This document shows positions 27,640 to 35,841 of a stretch of DNA of 64,000 nucleotides, piece after piece. Numbering within the stretch: the first letter of the stretch is position 1; every line of letters begins with the position of its first letter. The notes below the pieces were generated by a model. That model saw only the letters and a list, made by a program, of their open reading frames with translations, ran no database searches and was not told the origin of the DNA. Position numbers and translations under genes: made by a program. Source of the DNA: Haliea sp. (GTDB lineage: Bacteria > Pseudomonadota > Gammaproteobacteria > Pseudomonadales > Halieaceae); contig JADJAL010000028.1 of the NCBI GenBank assembly GCA_016704305.1, forward strand, positions 13,715-77,714. Reading direction: 5' to 3'.

Positions 27640-28932
27640 ATGACAGCCAAAACGCCTCCCTATGCCGGCATGCAAACTTACTATGCAGCCAGTGCCACGC
27701 CAGCGCCTGAGCGCGAAACGCTGACGAGTAATATTCACTGTGACGCATGCATCATCGGCGCCGGTTTTACGGGCCTTTCGGTTGGGCTTGAGCTTGCCGA
27801 AGCAGGCAAGTCAGTGGTCATTCTGGAAGACCACAGGATCGGCTGGGGCGCTTCGGGTCGCAATGGTGGCCAGCTGATCAACGGCTATAGTCGCAGCTTG
27901 AAAGTGATCGGAAAACGTTATGGCCCGGGTGCGGAACGCGCTCTTGGCGACATGGCCCTTGAAGGCAGCGACATCATTCGCGCCCGCGTCAAGAAATATG
28001 CGATTGATTGCGACCTTGTGGATGGCGGTGTCGTCACTGCACTGACCGCGAAACACATGCGCGATCTCGAAGAGCATGCCGATGAATGGCACCGTCACGG
28101 GCATGGTGCGCCGTATGTGATCGACAAGGCTGCGCTCCAAAAATTCGTGTCATCAGACCGTTATGTCGGCGCGATGGTTGACCCGCGCAGTGGCCATTTT
28201 CATCCACTGAATTACTTGCTCGGTGAGGCCGCAGCGTTTGAATCGTTGGGTGGCCGGATTTATGAGCATTCACGCGCGCTTCGTATTGAAGAAGGGGCCA
28301 CACCGGCGGTCCATACCGCGAATGGCAAAGTGACAGCGGACACAATCATCGTGTGCGGCAATGCCTATCTCGGGAGCACCGTGCCGAAGCTCACAGCGCG
28401 GATCATGCCGGTGTCGAGCCAGGTTATCGCCACCGAGCCCCTGGGTGACCTGGCGCGCGAATTGATCCCGGAAAACCACTGTGTCGAGGATGCGAACTAT
28501 ATTCTCGATTATTTCCGTCGCACGGCGGATGGGCGGATACTCTACGGCGGCGGCGCGGTTTACGGTGGCCTCGATCCGATCAGCATCGAAGCCAAAATCC
28601 GTCCAAACATGCTCAAAACCTTTCCGCAGCTGAAAAATGCGCGGATTGATTTTGCATGGAGCGGCAACTTTGCGCTCACGCTTTCGCGCATTCCCCAGAT
28701 CGGTCGCCTCACACCCAATATCTATTTCTCGCACGGGGACAGCGGGCACGGTGTTACGACAACGCAACTGCTTGGTCGTCTGGTGGCAGAGGCAATTTGC
28801 GGAGACACCGGCAGGTTCGATCATTTTGCCAACCTGCCTTACTTCCCATTCCCCGGTGGCCGCCTGTTGCGCGTGCCGTTCTCAACGTTAGGATCGTGGT
28901 ACTACATCGCGTGCGATCGTTTGGGGCTTTAG
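27640..28932 (+). CDS. FAD-dependent oxidoreductase, PuuB-like
   Basis: This protein of 430 residues has the dinucleotide-binding motif ACIIGAGFTGLSVGLELAEA near residue 36, the GWGASGRNGGQLINGYS block typical of gamma-glutamylputrescine oxidases, and C-terminal SRIPQIGRL plus YFSHGDSGHGVTTTQL. It would oxidise gamma-glutamylated amines to the aldehyde, releasing ammonia and peroxide. It follows the synthetase with a 5-base gap and shares its codon bias, so the two form an operon. Aldehyde dehydrogenase and hydrolase genes of the full Puu route are not adjacent. Confidence 0.8.
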   Translation: MTAKTPPYAGMQTYYAASATPAPERETLTSNIHCDACIIGAGFTGLSVGLELAEAGKSVVILEDHRIGWGASGRNGGQLINGYSRSLKVIGKRYGPGAERALGDMALEGSDIIRARVKKYAIDCDLVDGGVVTALTAKHMRDLEEHADEWHRHGHGAPYVIDKAALQKFVSSDRYVGAMVDPRSGHFHPLNYLLGEAAAFESLGGRIYEHSRALRIEEGATPAVHTANGKVTADTIIVCGNAYLGSTVPKLTARIMPVSSQVIATEPLGDLARELIPENHCVEDANYILDYFRRTADGRILYGGGAVYGGLDPISIEAKIRPNMLKTFPQLKNARIDFAWSGNFALTLSRIPQIGRLTPNIYFSHGDSGHGVTTTQLLGRLVAEAICGDTGRFDHFANLPYFPFPGGRLLRVPFSTLGSWYYIACDRLGL

Positions 28933-28935
28933 GAT

Positions 28936-29394
28936 ATGAGTTCCAGCAACAGTTTTTACCGCTACTTTCTCAACCCGGTAATGCGCGGCCTGCTGCGCTC
29001 GCCGCTGCACGGCATTACCAGCCGCAACATCGGTATCGTCCACTTCACTGGACGCAAAAGCGGCCGCAAGCTAAGCACGCCACTGAGTTACACCCGAGAG
29101 GGCAATGTTGTGCGCCTGCTGTCCAACCAGAATACCCGGTGGTGGCTGAACTTCCGGGGTGAGGGAGTCAAGGTTGAAATGGAGATTGCCCGGAAGCGCT
29201 ACCCAGGCACTGCGGTATTACACGAAGGCGATAGCGAGGCATTACGGGAGGGCGTGCGCCGCTTCATCCGCGCCCTGCCCAGAGACGCGAAGGTCTACGG
29301 GTTGAAGTTGGATGGCAACGGAGAAGTCGTAGAATCCAGTCTGGCGACAATCGCTGACCAGTTAATATTGGTGGAGATCCGGCTGGACGCGTAA
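28936..29394 (+). CDS. Deazaflavin-dependent nitroreductase-like protein
   Basis: This protein of 152 residues has the split-barrel nitroreductase pattern of the DUF385 group: IGIVHFTGRKSGRKLSTPLS, YTREGNVVRLLSNQN and TRWWLNFRGEGVKVEMEI. These proteins bind F420 or a similar flavin in actinobacteria; in Gammaproteobacteria the cofactor is unproven. It starts 4 bases after the oxidase stop and probably is the last gene of the same transcript. Confidence 0.65.
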   Translation: MSSSNSFYRYFLNPVMRGLLRSPLHGITSRNIGIVHFTGRKSGRKLSTPLSYTREGNVVRLLSNQNTRWWLNFRGEGVKVEMEIARKRYPGTAVLHEGDSEALREGVRRFIRALPRDAKVYGLKLDGNGEVVESSLATIADQLILVEIRLDA

Positions 29395-29477
29395 GTGTTG
29401 ATTGCATTCCCCTGGTCTGCTGATTCGCGAAACCGTTGTAGCAATGCGCTTTTGAAAGGTGTAATGGAGGTTGAGCA

Positions 29478-29858
29478 ATGATTCGTGCGGTCCTGTCAAT
29501 TATTCTTGTTGCACTATGTGCAGTTGCCTTCGCACAAGATCACGGAGAATCTTCCCTAACTCCATCCTCGAATAGAAAGGCACTTCTCAAAGATTTGGCT
29601 GCGCAAAATCGAGGCGAGATTACAGCGATAGAGCCCTCATCCAAACAGGAAGGTGGTGTGGTTGTTGGCTACTCTTCGGGAGTGGTTTTATATTGTATGA
29701 GCGACCAGGATTGCAGAGTGTTTGATGGCACGCCTAATGTTTCAGTTGAACATATTGCCGTCTCCAAACGCGGCGCATATGAAATAGTTTGGGTAACTTA
29801 TCGACAGGGCGCGCTATACCGGTGCGCAGACGACTCCTGCATCAAATTTTTAAGATAA
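29478..29858 (+). CDS. Small secreted protein of unknown function
   Basis: GGAGGTTGAGCA precedes ATG 29478. A clear signal peptide (MIRAVLSIILVALCAVAFAQ) leads to a mature part of about 106 residues with paired motifs VVLYCMSDQDCRVFDGTPN and GALYRCADDSCIKFLR. Each pairs two Cys five residues apart, so a disulfide-linked beta repeat is plausible. I do not recognise a family. Confidence 0.6.
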   Translation: MIRAVLSIILVALCAVAFAQDHGESSLTPSSNRKALLKDLAAQNRGEITAIEPSSKQEGGVVVGYSSGVVLYCMSDQDCRVFDGTPNVSVEHIAVSKRGAYEIVWVTYRQGALYRCADDSCIKFLR

Positions 29859-29945
29859 GCCGACGAATCCGGTTTTGACGGTTTTATAACTATACTAGTG
29901 AGCATTCTTCTTAACCGTCCAGCCATCACACAGTGGCTACCTTCA

Positions 29946-30350
29946 CTATAGATGCTGTCCATCAAGGTAATACCAGCGTCCATCGATTTTCTCGAAGCGG
30001 CTGATTTCGTGCAGGCGAGTACCCTTGCCATCAATCTTGTAGCGCGCAACGAATTCAACTGTACCGGTCATGTCATCAGGCCCGCCTGCCTCAGTGACAC
30101 GTATGCTGAGTCCCAGCCAACGCGCCTGTGTGTCCAGGTGGACTCTGCCAGGGCGCGTTGCAGGATGCCATGTGGCTAAAAGATAGGGCTCATCGCCTCG
30201 CACAAATGCGCAGTAACGTGAGCGCATCAATTGCTCGGCCGTCTGCGGAGTACCTTCATTATTGAGATAGCGGCCACAGCATCGGGCATACGCCATCTTG
30301 CTGCCACAGTGGCAGGTAGTTTGATCAACGGAGGTCATTTTTTCGGCCAT
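29946..30350 (-). CDS. YchJ-family SEC-C protein
   Basis: This protein of 134 residues has a zinc-binding SEC-C motif at the N-terminus (CHCGSKMAYARCCGRYL). The YchJ domain follows (AEQLMRSRYCAFVRGDEPYL, GTVEFVARYKIDGKGTRLHE, SRFEKIDGRWYYLDGQ). Members are UPF0225 proteins with an NTF2-like fold and no settled role. The length matches the family. Confidence 0.8.
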   Translation of the reverse strand: MAEKMTSVDQTTCHCGSKMAYARCCGRYLNNEGTPQTAEQLMRSRYCAFVRGDEPYLLATWHPATRPGRVHLDTQARWLGLSIRVTEAGGPDDMTGTVEFVARYKIDGKGTRLHEISRFEKIDGRWYYLDGQHL

Positions 30351-30502
30351 GCCACCCAGACTAACTCAGCGACTCGCTCTGTAAAGACTGAGGCCACACT
30401 GCCCGCCTCTGCGCAAATCCCGGACGAGATATCGGTGTGGCCCCGCGCGGACTGGCCGCTGCCGCCGCCCCGCCTCTATCGCACACGCCAAATGTACTTC
30501 GA

Positions 30503-30826
30503 TTAATCCTGCTGCGAATTCCCCAGTTCCTGTTGCAACTGCTCCGTTGCACTGTCTTGCTGGTCGGCCCCACAACCGCACGTTGTGGATATCAACGACT
30601 GTAAGTCTGGCCCACTGAAATTGCCCTCGGGGCCATAGCAAGTAAATCTGTCCGCTCCCTCTCCGTCGTTAATGCACTGGATGGAACTTCCGTTATTGGA
30701 GCATGCTCCCGCAACCCCCTTGCTAGCCCCAACCGATATTTCTCGCTTGTTTTCAATATCGCACGCTACGGCCCATCCGGCATTCATCAGGCCAATCCAA
30801 CAGAACATCAAAATACCGTTGCGCAT
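30503..30826 (-). CDS. Small secreted Cys-rich protein of unknown function
   Basis: ATG 30826 after CAGGAGTGCAC gives 107 residues. The N-terminus (MRNGILMFCWIGLMNAGWAV) is a signal peptide. The mature part has six or seven cysteines, including ACSNNGSSIQCINDGEGADR, FTCYGPEGNF and TTCGCGADQQ, which suggests a disulfide-stabilised extracytoplasmic domain. I recognise no family. The stretch 30351-30502 upstream of YchJ holds nothing clear. Confidence 0.55.
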   Translation of the reverse strand: MRNGILMFCWIGLMNAGWAVACDIENKREISVGASKGVAGACSNNGSSIQCINDGEGADRFTCYGPEGNFSGPDLQSLISTTCGCGADQQDSATEQLQQELGNSQQD

Positions 30827-31186
30827 GTGCACTCCTGTATAAGCCGTAATACTTCGAACTGGAAGCCGCAGAATATAGCATATGAGCATCGCGCCAAGAC
30901 CCAGAGCGACTACCTCGCAGCACATCTCCGCGAGGCATCGGTGGCGTCGTGGGGTCATGCAACCATGCACACGCCTGAAAACGCGATACATGTCAGCGCC
31001 GTTGGTTGATCTGCACCTCGATCACCCTATACTGGAAATGCATCAAGAGTGAGCTGACGCTCCGCCAACCTGCCTCCCGGGCAAGGTGGTACTCGAAAGA
31101 GGATGTGGCCTACCGGCAACCAATCGGAACTCCACTCAGTGTCAAGCTCCGGTGCTATTCCTTCTACAACGCATTGGAGAATTGTT

Positions 31187-31768
31187 ATGTCCATTACCCG
31201 ACGCCAATTTGTACTCGGCACTGCCGCCGGCCTGATACTTCCCTCATTCTATGATCGGGCCTACAGCTACTTTGAAAACCACGGAGAACCGTTATTGATT
31301 ACACCTAAAAATCCCGGGGAAATCTTGTACGCCTGCGCTGATTTCGCTGAACCCCCCGCACTTCAACTGCACTTGGGCGACCCGGGGGAAGGTCCGCCTG
31401 CTATGACGATTCGTGAATTCTGCCTCAATTACGGCGAGGGTGACCCAGAGACGTGGTGGCGAGAGCAATGGCTGGGCACGGATGACATTGAACCGATCGA
31501 TATCGATGGACAAATGGACGAGTGGACCGTCCTGGACAGGTGGGCAAGAAATGACAGCTCCACTGCACGCGCTTCTCGCTATCTGGAAGCCATTGATCTT
31601 GGATCAGATTTTAAGGGCCACAACCCAATCGGGGGCCTCGATTTTATTGATGGTGCCTGTCCTGGAAATGACTATCTCGGTGTAGAAGCGTTAGACCCGG
31701 TTTCAGTCAGTTTGCTACAGCGCAGGCTGAACGAACTGGGGACAGGAATTGCAGTGCGGCTCTATTGA
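31187..31768 (+). CDS. Tat-exported protein of unknown function
   Basis: ATG 31187 follows TTGGAGAATTG. The N-terminus MSITRRQFVLGTAAGLILPS is a twin-arginine signal. The mature region of about 160 residues is acidic, with GEILYACADFAEPPALQLHL, LGDPGEGPPAMTIREFCLNY and DFKGHNPIGGLDFIDGACPG. No catalytic or metal motif is obvious. Similar Tat-signalled orphans occur in marine bacteria. The upstream frame from 31103 would put the signal in the middle of the protein and is rejected. Confidence 0.65.
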   Translation: MSITRRQFVLGTAAGLILPSFYDRAYSYFENHGEPLLITPKNPGEILYACADFAEPPALQLHLGDPGEGPPAMTIREFCLNYGEGDPETWWREQWLGTDDIEPIDIDGQMDEWTVLDRWARNDSSTARASRYLEAIDLGSDFKGHNPIGGLDFIDGACPGNDYLGVEALDPVSVSLLQRRLNELGTGIAVRLY

Positions 31769-32066
31769 AATGGGCACTAGTCCCGCGCACAGCCGGCACC
31801 TGCTACCGTGCGCTTCTCCGGCTGGCGACACTCGCCAGTGCGATCGCGCTGGAAGCAAGCAGCGCGCTTACGGCCAGCAGGATAGATCGGGTGTTTACCA
31901 TGACACGGCCCTCTTTCAACACATTCTACGGGGTTGCTAGCGGAATGGGGCATCGCGATTTTACTGCTACTTTTCTATCGCCTTGGCAACGTATCGCCTG
32001 GCAAAGCTGCCCTGGCAGCGGGCCTGCCCTGCTTGTCCACCGATGACCGCTAAATACCAAGCCCTT
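31769..32066. other. Intergenic region without a convincing gene
   Basis: A plus-strand frame 31765-32046 has no ribosome binding site and no recognisable motifs. The remainder is the 3' flank of the zeta-type toxin on the minus strand. Confidence 0.5.
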
Positions 32067-32678
32067 TTATCCAAGCACTCGCTTGATTGCCGCGCTAGCC
32101 AAGGGTTTGGCCCACTCGGGCATCGGTTCTACAGGCAGGCGGTTGAAATTGCCGCCCTGGAGGGAGAACAAACACACCGGGTGGGGACCACCTTTATCAG
32201 ATGGCGCTGAGTTGTCATATACAATCACTGCGGCACACCGCGGTATCAAACCCAGTAAATTGTGAATGGTACCAATCCAGCGTTCCCGGATTTTGGCGCT
32301 CGGTATGTCGTGTCCTCCCTTTGCAACTCGCGCGGCGACACGCTTGATGTGCAGCTCTGGCGAGGCCAGACCGCAAAAAAAAATGCGTACATCTTGATTG
32401 CGGTCAATCGCGTCATGCAGTAACTGACAGATTGAATTGCCGCCCAATGTCGTCTCAATCGTGTAATCCTGCTGTTCATCGATAGCCCGGGACAGCTGAT
32501 CAAAACCCATTCTCCAGGCTGTGGCGTTGGCCTCTGTCAGCGAGAGCGTACTCGTGGCATCCATCAGGCTACGGGCCACCTCATCGGGATTGAAGTAATC
32601 GCCCCCGGTACTGCGTAGCCTGGCACCTGCGATAGAGCTTTTACCTGCGCCATTGACGCCGGCAATGACTGTAATCAC
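32067..32678 (-). CDS. Zeta-toxin-like P-loop kinase
   Basis: This protein of 203 residues has Walker A GVNGAGKSS at residues 7-15, then DYFNPDEVARSLMDATSTLS, DYTIETTLGGNSICQLLHDA and an RVAKGGHDIPSAKIRERW block with the Arg cluster typical of zeta-like kinases. Zeta toxins phosphorylate UDP-N-acetylglucosamine or similar sugars and block wall synthesis. The GTG start overlaps the preceding gene by 4 bases (GTGA), so the two are coupled. The conserved C-terminal region has been kept. Confidence 0.75.
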   Translation of the reverse strand: MITVIAGVNGAGKSSIAGARLRSTGGDYFNPDEVARSLMDATSTLSLTEANATAWRMGFDQLSRAIDEQQDYTIETTLGGNSICQLLHDAIDRNQDVRIFFCGLASPELHIKRVAARVAKGGHDIPSAKIRERWIGTIHNLLGLIPRCAAVIVYDNSAPSDKGGPHPVCLFSLQGGNFNRLPVEPMPEWAKPLASAAIKRVLG

Positions 32679-33127
32679 GGTGCTTCCGTTTTCCCAGGCT
32701 GAAAGGTACTACGCAAACTGTCAGCTGATGCAGAAAACAGGTCGTCAGCAGCCCGGCGAGATTCGGGCGACGTAATGCGGCGATACAATGCCTCGTATTC
32801 GTCAGCTTCCTCAGCGATTTCCGTTTCTTTAACCCGGTCGATCAGCTCAACACAAAGCGATTTCATACGCAGCATTTCTTCATAGTGGCTGACACTCATC
32901 ACAACCGCCGCGTCACGATTGCGCAGCTGCAGGCGCATGATGCCGGACCCCTGGGCTATCTCTGTCAGGGACGCTTCAATACGACGCCCAAAGTCCTTGC
33001 CGCCCTTGCTCGCCAGGGTTGACGTAGTCGAGAGCCAACTGAGGCTCTGAATTAGACGTTTGGCGTGCCTTACAAGACCGCTCTTACTGGCCACGTGCTC
33101 TGGCTGTGTCATTGGATTGCTGATCAT
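32675..33127 (-). CDS. Phd-like antitoxin partner of the zeta-type kinase
   Basis: This protein of 150 residues has SGIMRLQLRNRDAAVVMSVS then HYEEMLRMKSLCVELIDRVK, close to the Phd/YefM pattern in which a short beta strand and the VVMSxxHYEE motif precede a dimerising helix. An unusual N-terminal extension of about 60 residues contains basic segments. The C-terminus is acidic to mixed and could contact the toxin. The gene order, antitoxin first with a 4-base overlap, is that of a TA operon. Typical zeta toxins pair with epsilon or other antitoxins, so this combination is noteworthy. Confidence 0.6.
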   Translation of the reverse strand: MISNPMTQPEHVASKSGLVRHAKRLIQSLSWLSTTSTLASKGGKDFGRRIEASLTEIAQGSGIMRLQLRNRDAAVVMSVSHYEEMLRMKSLCVELIDRVKETEIAEEADEYEALYRRITSPESRRAADDLFSASADSLRSTFQPGKTEAP

Positions 33128-33265
33128 AAAAAGCCGCCTGCTGTTAGTAACTTACAGGGGAGGATAGCCCACTAGTGTCTCAAGGTCCACTAGTGGCACT
33201 TAATGATGAAAGGGGTATTTACAGCCTGACTGGCACGCATCTAATCCGGTGTGGGCAGGCCAGCC

Positions 33266-33994
33266 TCACCCCTTCGGATCCCGAATATACATCGCCGTCC
33301 CATTCCGGAGCTCAACATTGAACAACTCCGTGGCCCTGATCAGGTCACTGGTTCTCTTGAAGCCATAATTGACCGACGAGAAGGAGCTGTTGTTATTGGA
33401 GATGTAGCTGGCGACCTGCCCCATATTTGCCCAGCCGTCGTCGCCGGCCGTTTGCGCCACCGCTGTCCTCAACAGTCGCACCAGCGCATTGTCCTGTCGA
33501 AGCTGGGATTTGGTCGTCTTGCCAGGTTGTTTGGATTTCTCCGCCTCACCTTCCGGGCTTGTCACAAGATTCTCGATGTAAATGAACGGCGAGCAGGAAT
33601 CCACGAAGGGTTGTGGCGTTTTCTTCGCGCCGAATCCGTATACCGGGAAGCCGCTTTCCAGGATCCTGAGGACCAACGGCGTGAAATCACTGTCGCTGGT
33701 CATCAGCGCGAACGCATCGATGTTCCCGCTGTACAGCAAGTCCATCGCATCGATGATCATCGCGGAGTCAGTCGCGTTCTTGCCGCTGGTGTAGGCAAAC
33801 TGCTGCATGGGCCTGATCGCGTGCGGGTGCAGTTTCTTGGCCCAACCGGATAGCGATGGATTGTTCCAGTCACCATGCGCATGGCGGACATTCACCGTGC
33901 CGTGGTTGGCAAGCTCTTCCAACACACCCTCGATGGCCGTGTGGCTGACGTTGTCGCAATCAATCAGCAGCGCGATCTTCTTACCTTCCTGCAT
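33266..33994 (-). CDS. NYN-domain nuclease-like protein with OST-HTH domain
   Basis: ATG 33994 after CAGGAGTAACAC starts a protein of 242 residues. The NYN/PIN-like domain has the acidic sites IALLIDCDNVSHTAIEGVL, KNATDSAMIIDAMDLLYSG and AFALMTSDSDFTPLVLRILE. A C-terminal LOTUS/OST-HTH-like domain follows (LVRLLRTAVAQTAGDDGWAN, SSVNYGFKRTSDLIRATELF). Such proteins bind or cleave RNA. A linker rich in Lys and Gln joins the two. It stands alone downstream of the zeta-type module. Confidence 0.8.
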   Translation of the reverse strand: MQEGKKIALLIDCDNVSHTAIEGVLEELANHGTVNVRHAHGDWNNPSLSGWAKKLHPHAIRPMQQFAYTSGKNATDSAMIIDAMDLLYSGNIDAFALMTSDSDFTPLVLRILESGFPVYGFGAKKTPQPFVDSCSPFIYIENLVTSPEGEAEKSKQPGKTTKSQLRQDNALVRLLRTAVAQTAGDDGWANMGQVASYISNNNSSFSSVNYGFKRTSDLIRATELFNVELRNGTAMYIRDPKG

Positions 33995-34175
33995 GTGTTA
34001 CTCCTGTATTGGGATAGTGCGATTGAATGGCTGCATGCACCACTTGGGCAGCACGCCTGGATAGCTCCCCTGCTTGGCACCCCTGCATAGTACCCCTACC
34101 GGATTCCCAATTCAGGGGTTACTCTCTACCGAAGTCGTATATCCTGCAGCCTCAACCATAAAAAGGCATAAAGCA

Positions 34176-34619
34176 TTGGCATACCCGGACAAGAAGACAC
34201 TGCTCAATTGGGCGAATAACTATCCCACGCTCTGGAACGCGGGTGACAAGCAGGCCTGGGTGGACAACTGGCGGTCTGTCGCGCAAGGCGACTTCCGCAT
34301 GCTCGATCCAGTCGGAACGCCACCGAAGCACGGCTTCAAATCCTGCTGCGAGGATTCCTGGGATCTTTTCCAGGCCCGCGTCCGCTTCAGGATACAACCC
34401 GGCACCCTCTTTGTATGCGGCAATGAGGTCGCCTGGTGCCTGGAAAATCACTTCGAAGGACCCGCAGGCCCCCAGGTTCAATACAGCCTGGAAACCTACC
34501 AGTTTGGCGAGGATGGCTCGGTCAATATCCGAACCTATTACCGCGTGCCCACGCACGCGAATGAAACCCTGGGCGACATCTTCCAGAAGTACCTCCCGGA
34601 GAATGACAAGGGCCTGTAG
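34176..34619 (+). CDS. SnoaL/NTF2-like protein
   Basis: TTG 34176 begins LAYPDKKTLLNWANNYPTLW; the frame extends back to 34074 without a better start. The protein of about 147 residues reads AGDKQAWVDNWRSVAQGDFR, then EVAWCLENHFEGPAGPQVQY and SVNIRTYYRVPTH, an NTF2-like cone fold. These proteins may be isomerases or ligand-binding domains. The substrate is unknown. Confidence 0.6.
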   Translation: MAYPDKKTLLNWANNYPTLWNAGDKQAWVDNWRSVAQGDFRMLDPVGTPPKHGFKSCCEDSWDLFQARVRFRIQPGTLFVCGNEVAWCLENHFEGPAGPQVQYSLETYQFGEDGSVNIRTYYRVPTHANETLGDIFQKYLPENDKGL

Positions 34620-34689
34620 CGCTCTCGGGTGTCACCCGCGGCGATGCTATATATTGCAGGGGCATTGGGATTTTAAGTGAGAACATAAT

Positions 34690-34884
34690 ATGGCCAAACT
34701 TCTCGCGGCGTTGCTGCCCTGGGGTCCCGTCGTCTTTGGCGTAGTGTTATTCGCACCAATGGCAGCGGCGGTTCTGGATGAACTGGAATTTCCCGCAGCC
34801 GCCGGATTTCCCTCACTCTACCTGGCATTACCCGTTGGACTTATCTGGGGCCTGGTGGCAAAAACAAGGGGGCGCTGGTTATGA
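34690..34884 (+). CDS. Small membrane protein upstream of desaturase
   Basis: This protein of 64 residues has two hydrophobic segments (LLPWGPVVFGVVLFAPMAAA; SLYLALPVGLIWGLVAK). It overlaps the next gene by 4 bases (ATGA), so translation is coupled. The arrangement suggests a partner of the desaturase. I do not know a family for it. Confidence 0.6.
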   Translation: MAKLLAALLPWGPVVFGVVLFAPMAAAVLDELEFPAAAGFPSLYLALPVGLIWGLVAKTRGRWL

Positions 34885-35714
34885 GCATTAGCGACGAGCG
34901 GGCGATTGCACAGCAATACATCGGTGCGTTCCCCTGGTTCATGGTGATCTGGGGGCTTGGCGGCTTCCTGCTCTGGGTGACGCTATGGCCGCTGGCGCAT
35001 ACCGGCGTGATGCCATTGTGGCTCGGTTGCATTATCGCCACCGTCATCATGTGCGGCTGTTATCTGCCCACGCACGAAGCACAACACGGCAATATAGGGC
35101 GCCCGAATTCGTCCCTGCGCTGGCTCAACGAGCTGGTTGGGCACGTCTCGGTGTTTCCCATCGTTTTTCCGTATCGGCTACACCGTGCCATTCACCTGAA
35201 ACATCACGCGCATTCCAATGATCCTGTTCGGGACCCGGATATGTATATGAAGGCGGATACCATCTGGGGTGCCGCGAAGAATGCCTGGCTCAGCAAGCAG
35301 CCGGGACACTCCGGTGCGTTGACGGATAATGTCCTGGCCGACAACCCCAATAAAGATCAGTTGATGATCGAAGCAATCCTGGTAACTCGACTGGCGTTGC
35401 TGCTCGCTGCCGTGCTTGCCTGGAGCGGCTTCGCGCTTGAAGTATTGATGCTCTGGTGGATTCCACGGCAGATAGCCGGGATTTACACGCCTGTCACGCT
35501 GTCATGGGCGCCGCACCACCCCATGACTGAAACGGGGCGGTACCGCGACACGCGCGGCTGGAAGTCACCGGTCGGTACGATTCTCACGCTGGGCATGGAA
35601 TACCATCTGGTGCATCACCTGTTTCCGGCCATCCCCTTAAACAAAACGCCCGCAGCCTACCGTAAACTCAAGCCATTGCTCGAAGCAGAGGGCGTCAGCC
35701 TGAACGGACTCTGA
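34881..35714 (+). CDS. Membrane fatty acid desaturase / beta-carotene hydroxylase-like
   Basis: This protein of 277 residues has three histidine boxes: THEAQHGN near residue 65, LHRAIHLKHHAHSND near residue 98 and YHLVHHLFP near residue 240, plus APHHPMTE. These bind the di-iron centre of membrane desaturases and hydroxylases. Hydrophobic segments flank them (WFMVIWGLGGFLLWVTLWPL; LVTRLALLLAAVLAWSGFAL). Fatty acyl or carotenoid substrates are both possible; the family is shared. Confidence 0.75.
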   Translation: MSISDERAIAQQYIGAFPWFMVIWGLGGFLLWVTLWPLAHTGVMPLWLGCIIATVIMCGCYLPTHEAQHGNIGRPNSSLRWLNELVGHVSVFPIVFPYRLHRAIHLKHHAHSNDPVRDPDMYMKADTIWGAAKNAWLSKQPGHSGALTDNVLADNPNKDQLMIEAILVTRLALLLAAVLAWSGFALEVLMLWWIPRQIAGIYTPVTLSWAPHHPMTETGRYRDTRGWKSPVGTILTLGMEYHLVHHLFPAIPLNKTPAAYRKLKPLLEAEGVSLNGL

Positions 35715-35732
35715 ATAAATAAAAAAACTCTA

Positions 35733-35830
35733 TGAATGTACCAGCCAGGCTGCATAGGAAATTATCTCCGGCGGAAATCGGTGGCGTTGGTACGTATTCA
35801 TTCGCTGATTCCACCGAATCCGACCAGTTA
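35733..35830 (-). mobile_element. IS6-type element relic E, 5' fragment
   Basis: ATG 35801 gives MNTYQRHRFPPEIISYAAWL, the start of the same IS6-type transposase as relics A-C, then a stop after VHS. An AACTGGTCGGA stretch upstream is the remnant of its end. It lies at the 3' end of the P450 gene. Confidence 0.65.
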
Positions 35831-35841
35831 GCTTTTCAATA

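Noticed and set aside
31765..32046. Plus-strand frame of 93 codons after the Tat protein
   Set aside because: No ribosome binding site, no recognisable motif, and composition like non-coding sequence.
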